In this document: positions 8,167 through 15,310 of the stretch, piece by piece
Numbering within the stretch: the stretch's first letter is position 1
Layout: each line of letters starts with the position of its first letter
From: Phaeacidiphilus oryzae TH49
GTDB taxonomy: Bacteria; Actinomycetota; Actinomycetes; Streptomycetales; Streptomycetaceae
Direction of reading: 5' to 3'
Assembly: GCF_000744815.1 (NCBI RefSeq)
Contig: NZ_JQMQ01000005.1
Span: 1,124,055 to 1,188,054, forward strand
Length of the DNA: 64,000 nucleotides
Made by a program: the position numbers and the translations under genes
The notes under the pieces: generated by a model
What the model was told of the DNA's origin: nothing
Seen by the model: only the letters and a program-made list of their open reading frames with translations
Database searches by the model: none

Positions 8167-8700
8167 ATGGTCATCTCATCAGCAAGGCCCGCTGCCGCGA
8201 CAGCCCTCGGCGCCGCCGCGCTGCTCTTCGTCCTCAGCGGCTGCGGGGGCGCCTCGAAGTCCCCCGGAGTGGCCTCGGTGGGCAGCGCCAAGGCAGGGGC
8301 GACGGTCTCCGCGTCCGCGGCCGCCACCGATCGGACCGGCCAGCTCCTCCAGTTCGCCTCCTGTATGCGGCAGCACGGGGTGAACGTCGCGGACCCGCAG
8401 GCGGGCGCGCAGAACGTGCAGCTCCCGGCCGGGACCAAGGGGGACGCCAGTACCCAGCAGGCGCTGCAGACCTGCCAGCACTACCTCGGGGCGGGCAGCA
8501 AGGACGGCACCGATCCGGCGGCGCAGGCCCGCGCGGTCGCTCTGGCCCGGTGCCTCCGTCAGCACGGGGTGAACGTCGCCGACCCGCAGCCGGGTCAGCC
8601 GCTGCAGATCTCCGGCGCCGGCAACGCCAAGGCGGAGCAGGCCGCACTGGAGTGCCGGGCCGCCGCCACCGCCTCCGGCTCCCCCAGCACGGCGGGGTGA
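8167..8700 (+). CDS. Secreted lipoprotein with duplicated RQHGVNVADPQ motif
   Basis: The 177-residue protein has a lipoprotein signal with lipobox LSGC (lipidated Cys26), so it is anchored outside the membrane. The mature part contains two copies of a C-(M/L)-RQHGVNVADPQ segment, each followed some 30 residues on by another Cys, suggesting two small disulfide-bonded repeats. Similar lipoproteins occur in actinomycetes beside adaptor/ABC export genes; their role is unknown. It starts an operon with the adaptor gene 4 bases downstream. It may sense or bind the exported compound, which is speculative. Confidence 0.82.
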   Translation: MVISSARPAAATALGAAALLFVLSGCGGASKSPGVASVGSAKAGATVSASAAATDRTGQLLQFASCMRQHGVNVADPQAGAQNVQLPAGTKGDASTQQALQTCQHYLGAGSKDGTDPAAQARAVALARCLRQHGVNVADPQPGQPLQISGAGNAKAEQAALECRAAATASGSPSTAG

Positions 8701-8704
8701 AAGG

Positions 8705-9958
8705 ATGACGACCACTCAGGAAAGCCCTTCCGGGAGCCCGTACGAGAGCCCCTCCGAGAGCCCGTACGAGGGTCCCTCCGCGACCGGGCCGGCCGAGGAG
8801 GAGCAGGCCGCGTCGCCGCGGCGGGGCAGGCGCGCCGCCCTCGCGGCCCTCGTCCTGGTCCTGTGCGGGGCGGCCGCGGCCGGCGGGGTGCTGGCCGCCC
8901 GTCGCGGCGGCGCCGGCGGCGCCGCGCCCGCCTCCGCCCCGGTCTCCACGGCCCCGGTCACCCGCACCGACCTCCGCCAGTACCAGCAGTTCGACGGCAC
9001 CCTCGGCTACGCCGACAGCTTCGACGTCCCCGCGGGCCACAGCTCCGGGACGCTCACCTGGCTGCCGTCGGTCGGCGACCGGATCTCCCAGGGGGCCCGG
9101 CTCTTCGCCGTGGACGACCGCCCGGTGACGCTGCTGTACGGAAGCGTCCCGCTGTGGCGCCCACTCCACACCGGCGTCGCCGACGGACCGGACGTCAAGG
9201 AGCTCAAGGAGGCCCTGAAGGCCCTCGGGTACGGCCCCGGCCTGGCCGACGACTCCCACTACTCGCAGGCGACGGCCGACGCCGTCCGCGACTGGCAGGG
9301 CGATCTCGGCCTTCCGCAGAACGGCACGGTCGCACCGGGAGACGCGGTCGTCGAGCCCGGACAGGTCCGGGTCACCGGGGTACGCGCGGCGGTGGGCGCA
9401 CCCGCCGTGGGCACCCTCCTCTCCCTCAGTTCGACCCGTCGCCAGGTGAGCGTCCAACTCCCGGTGGACCAGCAGCAGTTGGCACACGTCGGGGACGCCG
9501 TCACGGTGGCCCTGCCGACCGGCGGCGGAACCACCGGCCATGTGCTGTCGGTCGGTACGGTGGCGACCGGCGCGGCCTCCGGCTCCGGCAGCGGCTCCGG
9601 ATCCAGCGGCGCGGGTGCCGGTGCCGCGCCCGACCCCGGCAGCACCGGCGCCTCCGGCTCGGTGCAGAACGCCACGGTCCCGGTGCGGATCGGGCTGGAC
9701 CACCCGTCCTCGGCGGGGAGCCTGGACGGCGCCCCGGTCACGGTCTCCTTCACCAGCCAGGTCCACCACGGTGTGCTGACCGTCCCGGTCTCCGCGCTGC
9801 TGGCCCTCGCCGGCGGCGGCTACGCGGTCGAGGAGGTGGAGCCGGGCGGGGCGACCCGCCTGCTGGCGGTCACCCTCGGGATGTTCGCCCAGGGACGGGT
9901 GGAGGTCTCCGGTGCCGGACTGGCCCCCGGCGTCCGGGTGGAGGTCCCCTCCTCATGA
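8705..9958 (+). CDS. Membrane-fusion adaptor with peptidoglycan-binding domain
   Basis: The 417-residue protein has a Ser/Pro/Glu-rich cytoplasmic start with imperfect ESPYEGP-like repeats, one membrane anchor at about 43-66, a HlyD/MacA-like extracytoplasmic region and an inserted peptidoglycan-binding segment ([16 protein letters not shown], about 165-205). Such adaptors link MacB-type ABC exporters to the outside in Gram-positive bacteria. A Gly/Ser/Ala linker (about 285-320) interrupts the barrel domain. The stop overlaps the ATPase start (ATGA at 9955-9958), so the genes are co-translated. Confidence 0.88.
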   Translation: MTTTQESPSGSPYESPSESPYEGPSATGPAEEEQAASPRRGRRAALAALVLVLCGAAAAGGVLAARRGGAGGAAPASAPVSTAPVTRTDLRQYQQFDGTLGYADSFDVPAGHSSGTLTWLPSVGDRISQGARLFAVDDRPVTLLYGSVPLWRPLHTGVADGPDVKELKEALKALGYGPGLADDSHYSQATADAVRDWQGDLGLPQNGTVAPGDAVVEPGQVRVTGVRAAVGAPAVGTLLSLSSTRRQVSVQLPVDQQQLAHVGDAVTVALPTGGGTTGHVLSVGTVATGAASGSGSGSGSSGAGAGAAPDPGSTGASGSVQNATVPVRIGLDHPSSAGSLDGAPVTVSFTSQVHHGVLTVPVSALLALAGGGYAVEEVEPGGATRLLAVTLGMFAQGRVEVSGAGLAPGVRVEVPSS

Positions 9959-10689
9959 CGGCCCCCGCAACCGCGCCGCCCGCGACGGCGGCGCCCGCGA
10001 CCCCGGTGCTCGAACTCCGCCGCGCCGGCCGGCGGTACCCCGGCGGGGTCCGCGCACTCGACGACGTCTCGCTGCGGGTGGAACGCGGCGAGATGCTGGC
10101 GGTGGTCGGACGGTCCGGCTCCGGGAAGTCCACCATGCTGCAGCTGCTGGGCACCCTGGACCGCCCCAGCGAGGGCAAGGTCCTGGTCCGCGGCCACGAC
10201 GTCGACGAACTGACGGACCGTCAACTCTCCGCCGTACGGGCCCGCTGGATCGGCTTCGTGTTCCAGCAGTTCTTCCTCTCCCCCGGCCTCGACGCGGTGG
10301 ACAACGTCGCCCAGGGGCTGCTCTACGGCGGCGCCCCGGCCCGGCGCAGGCGGGCCGCCGCCGAGGAGGCCCTGCGCCGGGTCGGCCTCGGCCACCGGCT
10401 GCGGCACCGCCCGCACCAGCTCTCCGGGGGAGAGCGCCAGCGGGTCGCCATCGCCCGCGCCATCGCGGCCCGCCCGGCGGTGCTGCTCGCCGACGAGCCG
10501 ACCGGGAACCTCGACTCGGCGGCCGGAGAGGGGATCATGTCGCTGCTGCACGGTCTGCACGCGGAGGGCTCCACCATCGTGGTGATCACCCACGACCGGT
10601 CCCTCGCGGAGCGGATGCCCGGCACGGTCGAACTGCTGGACGGCCGGGTCGTCAGGGACACCCGCGAGCGGGCGGGGGCGGCGCGGTGA
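9955..10689 (+). CDS. MacB/LolD-type ABC transporter ATPase
   Basis: The 244-residue ATPase has Walker [10 protein letters not shown], signature [14 protein letters not shown], Walker [14 protein letters not shown] and H-loop ITHDR, the combination typical of the MacB/LolD export group. It overlaps the adaptor gene upstream (ATGA) and the permease downstream (GTGA), so subunits should be made in step. It would power a mechanotransmission exporter rather than translocate substrate through a classic membrane pore. Confidence 0.94.
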   Translation: MTAPATAPPATAAPATPVLELRRAGRRYPGGVRALDDVSLRVERGEMLAVVGRSGSGKSTMLQLLGTLDRPSEGKVLVRGHDVDELTDRQLSAVRARWIGFVFQQFFLSPGLDAVDNVAQGLLYGGAPARRRRAAAEEALRRVGLGHRLRHRPHQLSGGERQRVAIARAIAARPAVLLADEPTGNLDSAAGEGIMSLLHGLHAEGSTIVVITHDRSLAERMPGTVELLDGRVVRDTRERAGAAR

Positions 10690-11891
10690 CCGGGCCGGTT
10701 CCGCTGCCGCGCCCCGCCCGCCTCCGACCGGCCGACGTCCTGCGGGTGGGCGTGGCCGGACTGCGCGGACGGCGGCTGCGCGCGGTGCTCTCCGCCCTGG
10801 GCATCGCCATCGGGATCGCCGCGATGGTGGCCGTCCTGGGCATCAGCGACGCGGGCAAGGCCGACCTCCTCGCCCGGATCGGGCGTCTTGGCACCAATAT
10901 GCTCACCGTCTCCCCCGGCCAGGACGTCTTCGGCCGCAGCACCGAACTGCCCGCCGACGCCGAGGAGATGGTGCGCCGGATCGATCCGGTGCAGTCCGCG
11001 ACGGCGACCGGCCTCGTGCAGGGCGCGACCGTCCGCCGTACCGATCTGATCGATCCGCGGGCCACCGGCGGGATCGCGGTGGCCGCGGCCCGCACCGAAC
11101 TGCTCGGCACCGTCCGCGGGGCGGTGGCCTCCGGCTCCTTCCTCAACGCCGCCACCGCGCGGTATCCGGCGGTGGTGCTGGGCTCCGTCGCGGCCTCGAC
11201 GCTCGGCATCGACCACCCGGGCGAGGAGGTCTGGATCGCGAACCGCTGGTTCACCGTCATCGGGCTGCTCCAGCCGGTGGCCCTGGCCCCCGAGCTGGAC
11301 CGCTCCGCCCTGGTCGGCTGGCCGGAGGCGCAGCGCGAACTCGGCTTCGACGGCCGCCCGACCACCGTCTACGAGCGCTCGGCGGACGAGGAGGTGGACG
11401 CCGTCCGCGGGGTGCTCGCGGCCACCGCCGATCCCGCGCATCCGGAGGACGTCAAGGTCAGCCGTCCCTCGGACGCCCTCGCCGCGCAGCTCGCCGCGAA
11501 GTCCGCCTTCACCTCGCTCTTCCTGGGGCTGGGCGCGGTGGCGCTGCTGGTCGGCGGGGTGGGGGTGGCGAACACCATGGTGATCTCGGTACTGGAGCGC
11601 CGCCAGGAGATCGGGCTGCGGCGCGCGCTGGGCGCCGCGCGCGGACAGATCCGGCTGCAGTTCCTCACCGAGTCGGTGGCCCTCTCCGGAGGCGGCGGCC
11701 TCTGCGGCGCGGTGCTGGGCAGCGGGATCAGCGCCGGCTACGCCCTGTGGCGCCACTGGCCGGCCACCGTCCCCCCGGAGAGCCTCGCGGCCGGGGCCGG
11801 CTCCGCGCTGGTGATCGGCACCCTCGCGGGCCTCTATCCGGCCGGTCGCGCCGCCCGGCTCTCCCCGACCGAGGCGCTCAACACGGTCTGA
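10686..11891 (+). CDS. MacB/FtsX-like ABC permease
   Basis: The 401-residue permease has an N-terminal membrane helix ([23 protein letters not shown]), a large extracytoplasmic MacB_PCD-like domain (about 60-260) and three C-terminal helices with the FtsX signature ([28 protein letters not shown]). It starts at GTG 10686 inside the preceding stop. With the lipoprotein, adaptor and ATPase it forms a MacAB-like exporter. Such systems expel peptides, antibiotics or envelope lipids. The divergent two-component system is the likely regulator. Confidence 0.93.
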   Translation: MTGPVPLPRPARLRPADVLRVGVAGLRGRRLRAVLSALGIAIGIAAMVAVLGISDAGKADLLARIGRLGTNMLTVSPGQDVFGRSTELPADAEEMVRRIDPVQSATATGLVQGATVRRTDLIDPRATGGIAVAAARTELLGTVRGAVASGSFLNAATARYPAVVLGSVAASTLGIDHPGEEVWIANRWFTVIGLLQPVALAPELDRSALVGWPEAQRELGFDGRPTTVYERSADEEVDAVRGVLAATADPAHPEDVKVSRPSDALAAQLAAKSAFTSLFLGLGAVALLVGGVGVANTMVISVLERRQEIGLRRALGAARGQIRLQFLTESVALSGGGGLCGAVLGSGISAGYALWRHWPATVPPESLAAGAGSALVIGTLAGLYPAGRAARLSPTEALNTV

Positions 11892-11906
11892 GCCGCCGCC
11901 GCGGAA

Positions 11907-11940
11907 CGGCCCCGCCGGGCGTACCGCCCCGGCGGGGCCG
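11907..11940. terminator. GC-rich hairpin between convergent genes
   Basis: A 13-bp perfect stem (CGGCCCCGCCGGG with its complement) closes an 8-base loop just after the permease stop and before the end of ppk2. There is no T-run, as is usual for Streptomyces terminators. It can serve both strands. Confidence 0.6.
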
Positions 11941-11960
11941 GGGGCCGACCCCGGCCGAAG

Positions 11961-12058
11961 CGGGCCTTCGCCAGCCGGCGTTCACCAGCCGGCCTTCATC
12001 GACCGGCGTTCACCGACCCGCCCTCATCGCCCTGCCTTCGTCGGCCTTCCTTCGCCGC
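11961..12058. repeat. Degenerate 14-bp tandem repeat across the ppk2 stop codon
   Basis: About seven 14-base units of the form CCGG(C/G)(C/G)TTCACCGA run from 11961 to 12058, for example 11975-11988 and 12003-12016. The ppk2 stop is at 11996, so the array forms the last 20 or so codons of the gene and continues past it. Because 14 is not a multiple of three, a change in copy number would alter the protein tail and stop position. Confidence 0.75.
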
Positions 12059-12877
12059 CTTCCCCGATCTCCCCGGCTTCCCGGACCGCGCCACCGTCTC
12101 GGCGTGGTCGGGGACATAGGTCTGCAGATCGCGCGGCGGTCGCTGGTAGCCGTTGGCCGGCGGCCGCTCCGGGATCTTCAGCACCGGGCGCTCCACCGCC
12201 CGGTACGGGACCGTGGACAGCAGATGGGCGATCATGTTGATCCTGGCCCGCCGCTTGTCGTCGCTCTCCACCACGAACCACGGGGACTCGGGGGTGTCGG
12301 TGTAGACGAACATCTCGTCCTTGGCCCGGGAGTACTCCTCCCAGCGGGTGAGCGACTCCAGGTCCATCGGCGAGAGCTTCCAGCGGCGCATCGGGTCCTC
12401 GGCGCGCTTGCGGAAGCGCTCCTCCTGCATCGCGTCGCTCACCGAGAACCAGTACTTGCGCAGCAGGATGCCGTCCTCGATCAGCATCCGCTCGAAGACC
12501 GGGCACTGGTGGAGGAACCGCCAGTACTCCTCCTTGGTGCAGAAGCCCATGACGTGCTCGACCCCGGCCCGGTTGTACCAGCTGCGGTCGAAGAGGACGA
12601 TCTCCCCGGCCGCCGGCAGATGCTCCACGTACCGCTGGAAGTACCACTGGCTCCGCTCCCGCTCGGTGGGCGCGGGGAGCGCGGCGATCCTGGCCACCCG
12701 CGGGTTCAGATACTCCGTCACCCGCTTGATGGTGGAGCCCTTGCCGGCCGCGTCCCGCCCCTCGAAGACCACCACCAGCCGGACGCCCTCGGCCTTCACC
12801 CACTCCTGCATGGTCACCAGCTCGGCCTGGAGCCGGCCCAACTCGCTCTCGTACGCCGCCCGCGGCAGCCGCCTCAT
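11996..12877 (-). CDS. ppk2: Polyphosphate kinase 2 family
   Basis: The 293-residue protein is a PPK2-family kinase that moves phosphate between polyphosphate and nucleotides. Walker A is GRDAAGKGST (about 40-49), and IVLFDRSWYNRAG supplies Walker B and catalytic Asp-Arg. The lid region RERSQWYFQRY is present. I start at ATG 12877 because AAGGAGG sits 8 bases before it; the alternative GTG at 12886 overlaps that ribosome site. The charged C-terminal tail after PRDLQTYVPD is encoded partly by a 14-bp tandem repeat and is probably disordered. Whether it makes ADP/GDP (class I) or ATP from AMP cannot be told here. Confidence 0.92.
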   Translation of the reverse strand: MRRLPRAAYESELGRLQAELVTMQEWVKAEGVRLVVVFEGRDAAGKGSTIKRVTEYLNPRVARIAALPAPTERERSQWYFQRYVEHLPAAGEIVLFDRSWYNRAGVEHVMGFCTKEEYWRFLHQCPVFERMLIEDGILLRKYWFSVSDAMQEERFRKRAEDPMRRWKLSPMDLESLTRWEEYSRAKDEMFVYTDTPESPWFVVESDDKRRARINMIAHLLSTVPYRAVERPVLKIPERPPANGYQRPPRDLQTYVPDHAETVARSGKPGRSGKAAKEGRRRQGDEGGSVNAGR

Positions 12878-12964
12878 CCGCGCCACCTCCTTCGCCCCCA
12901 GCAGAGCAGCACAGCGGGATGACGGCGAGCCGGCGAACGGCCCCGCTGCTCCGCCGCCCCTCCG

Positions 12965-13957
12965 CTACGCCTCCGCCCGCCCGCGCACCAGCGCGTCCCC
13001 CAGCGCGGTGCGCCGGTAGAGCACCGAGCGGCCGGAGCGGGCCCGGGCCAGCAGTCCCGCCCCGCGCAGCACAGCGAGATGGTCGCCCACCGCGCCCGGG
13101 GCGAGCCCGAGGCTTCGGGCGAGCTGGCTGGTACTGGCCGGGGTGGCCAGCTGGACCAGCAGCAGCGCCCGGGACCGGCCGACCACCGCGGCCAGCGCGC
13201 CGAGGGCGTCCGGGTCCGGCGCCGCCCGCTCCCACAGCACGGAGGTGCCGCGGGCCCGGTAGATCACCGCCCTCGGCCAGGGGTCTTCGTGGAAGGCGGC
13301 GATCCCCGGCGAGACCAGCACCGAGGGCACCAGCAGCAGGCCCTCCCCGGCCAGGTCCACCTCCAGGTCCGGCCCGCTCATCGGCAGGGTGAGCCGCCCG
13401 CCCCGCCAGGCGAGGGCCGGATGCAGCTCCTCCACCGCGACCTGCCAGCCGCGCGCCCCGATCACGCCGACCCGGTGCACCACGTCGCGCTCGCAGACCG
13501 CCCGCAGCTGCGGCCACTCCGGGGCGAGGAGCGCGTGCCAGGCCCGGTCCATGGCGGCCGCCACGGTCTCCACCACCTCCGCGGAGGCCAGCACCTCAGC
13601 CGCCCGGGGCTCCCGGGCCGGTGCCCGGCGGAGCAGCCCGTCGATCTCCCGCCGGGCCACGGCCGGCGGGGTGGCCCGGACCGCCGCGAGGTCCTCCTCC
13701 CAGGTCTGGGCGAGCCCCCGGGGCGGCGGGGCGATGAAGTCCGCCCCGCTGCGGGCGGTGTGGAGGGCGAGGACGGCGGCGAGGGCCGGGTCCCGGCGCA
13801 GCCGGGCGAAGACCGGGCCGAGCCGGGCCGCCCAGTCGGCCGGCAGCGCCTCGTCCCGGCCCGCCAGCCGGCGCAGCAGGCAGCCCAGCTCGAAGACCGG
13901 CGACAGCGCGAACCGGCTGCGCAGCAGGTCCTCGGCGGAGGTGGCGAAGCTGAGCAC
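12965..13957 (-). CDS. ArsR-type winged-helix transcriptional regulator with long N-terminal domain
   Basis: The 330-residue protein has a 240-residue N-terminal domain beginning MLSFATSAEDLLRSRFALSP, common in actinomycete regulators next to MFS genes, and a C-terminal ArsR-like winged helix (PASTSQLARSLGLAPGAVGDHLAVLRGAGLL). It starts at GTG 13957 and is divergent from an MFS exporter at about 14046-14114, its probable target. No metal-binding Cys motif is visible, so it likely senses an organic ligand through the N-terminal domain. Confidence 0.88.
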   Translation of the reverse strand: MLSFATSAEDLLRSRFALSPVFELGCLLRRLAGRDEALPADWAARLGPVFARLRRDPALAAVLALHTARSGADFIAPPPRGLAQTWEEDLAAVRATPPAVARREIDGLLRRAPAREPRAAEVLASAEVVETVAAAMDRAWHALLAPEWPQLRAVCERDVVHRVGVIGARGWQVAVEELHPALAWRGGRLTLPMSGPDLEVDLAGEGLLLVPSVLVSPGIAAFHEDPWPRAVIYRARGTSVLWERAAPDPDALGALAAVVGRSRALLLVQLATPASTSQLARSLGLAPGAVGDHLAVLRGAGLLARARSGRSVLYRRTALGDALVRGRAEA

Positions 13958-14113
13958 GGCACCACGATAGAGCGGCGGCGGCCGACCTTACGCCCTGGGA
14001 CGAAACATTCGCGGTCCCCCGGGCGGCTCCCCCAGGCTGCTCCCCGTGACCACCGCACCCCGCCGACGGCCGCCCCGGCCGCGCCCGCCCGTCCCCGCAC
14101 CGCCTACCGGGAG

Positions 14114-15277
14114 GTGCTGGCCGAGCCGCGCTTCCGCCTCCTCTTCCTCACCCGGGTCCTTGAGGTGACCGCCGGCTCGCTGCGGATCAGCACCTTCTCC
14201 GCGCTGGTCTACGCGGGCACGGGCTCCGCGCTGCTCAGCGCGCTCGCCTTCGGCGCCGGCTTCCTCCCGCAGGCCCTCGGCTCGCTGCTGTTCGGCGCGC
14301 TGGCCGACCGCCTCCCACCTCGGGCGCTGATCACCTGCGGCTATCTGCTGGAGGGCGCCGCCTCGGCGCTGATCGCGCTGACCCGGATGCCGGTCTGGGC
14401 GGCCCTCGGCCTGATCGCCCTGGTCGCCCTCGGCACCCCGGTGTTCAGCGGGGCCTCCGGGCGGCTGGTGGCCCGCTGGCTGACCGGCGACGCGTATGTG
14501 CTGGGGCGCTCCCTCAGCAACATGGCCGGGAGTGGCGCGCAGCTCTTCGGCCTGGCCCTCGGAGGCGCCGCCGTCGCCGCCCTCGGCCCGCGCGCCGCGC
14601 TGGCGGGGGGCGCGGCGATCCACCTCCTCTGCGCGGCCGCGATCCGGCTGCGGCTGCCGCGGATCGCGGTGGAACGCAGGGCCGCGGCGAGCGGCGGCAC
14701 CCTGCGTCGCAGCCTGCGCGGGAACCGGGAGCTGCTGGGCGAGCGCCCGGTCCGCCGCCTGCTGCTCGCCCAGTGGCTGCCCAGCGCCTTCGTCGCCGGC
14801 GCGGAGGGCCTGATCACCGCGTACGCGGGCGGCCGCGGCCTCCCCGCCGGCAGCTACGCGGTGCTGATGGCCTGCCTGCCGGTCGGCATGCTCCTCGGCG
14901 ACCTGCTGGTCGGCCGGTTCGTCCGCCCGGCCCGGCGGGAGCGGCTGGTGGTGCCGCTGATCGCGCTGATGGGCCTACCGCTGCTGGGGTTCGCCGCGGA
15001 GCCGGGGCGCCTCCTCGCCGCCGTCCTGCTGCTGGCGGCGGGCTTCGGCTTCGCCCACGGGCTCGGCCTGCAGCGCGAGTTCCTCGCGGCGCTGCCCGAG
15101 GAGGGGCAGGGCCAGGCCTTCGGCCTCCTCGGCTCCGGGATGATGACCCTCCAGGGCCTCGCCCCGGCCTGCGTGGGCGCCCTCGCCCCGCTCACCGGCA
15201 CCGGCGGCGCGATGGCCGTGGCAGGCGTCGGCGCGCTGGGCACCGCCGGCTGGATCCTCGCCTGGCGGCGGCGCTGA
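14114..15277 (+). CDS. MFS exporter (N-terminus probably frameshifted)
   Basis: The 387 residues readable from GTG 14114 form a roughly 12-helix major facilitator, with loop motif LFGALADRLPPRALI after helix 2. Family members normally have 20-30 residues before YREVLAEPRFRLLF, and no start codon exists in this frame upstream. A GTG at 14046 opens VTTAP in another frame, and the intended N-terminus seems to switch frame by one base near 14060. This may be a sequencing deletion or a true mutation. The gene diverges from the ArsR-like regulator and is probably controlled by it. Substrate unknown. Confidence 0.8.
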   Translation: MLAEPRFRLLFLTRVLEVTAGSLRISTFSALVYAGTGSALLSALAFGAGFLPQALGSLLFGALADRLPPRALITCGYLLEGAASALIALTRMPVWAALGLIALVALGTPVFSGASGRLVARWLTGDAYVLGRSLSNMAGSGAQLFGLALGGAAVAALGPRAALAGGAAIHLLCAAAIRLRLPRIAVERRAAASGGTLRRSLRGNRELLGERPVRRLLLAQWLPSAFVAGAEGLITAYAGGRGLPAGSYAVLMACLPVGMLLGDLLVGRFVRPARRERLVVPLIALMGLPLLGFAAEPGRLLAAVLLLAAGFGFAHGLGLQREFLAALPEEGQGQAFGLLGSGMMTLQGLAPACVGALAPLTGTGGAMAVAGVGALGTAGWILAWRRR

Positions 15278-15310
15278 CGCCAGCCGGCGCCGACGCCGGC
15301 GCGGTCCGGC

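Noticed and set aside
12878-12886. GTG start at 12886 for ppk2
   Set aside because: It overlaps the AAGGAGG ribosome site that is properly spaced for ATG 12877.
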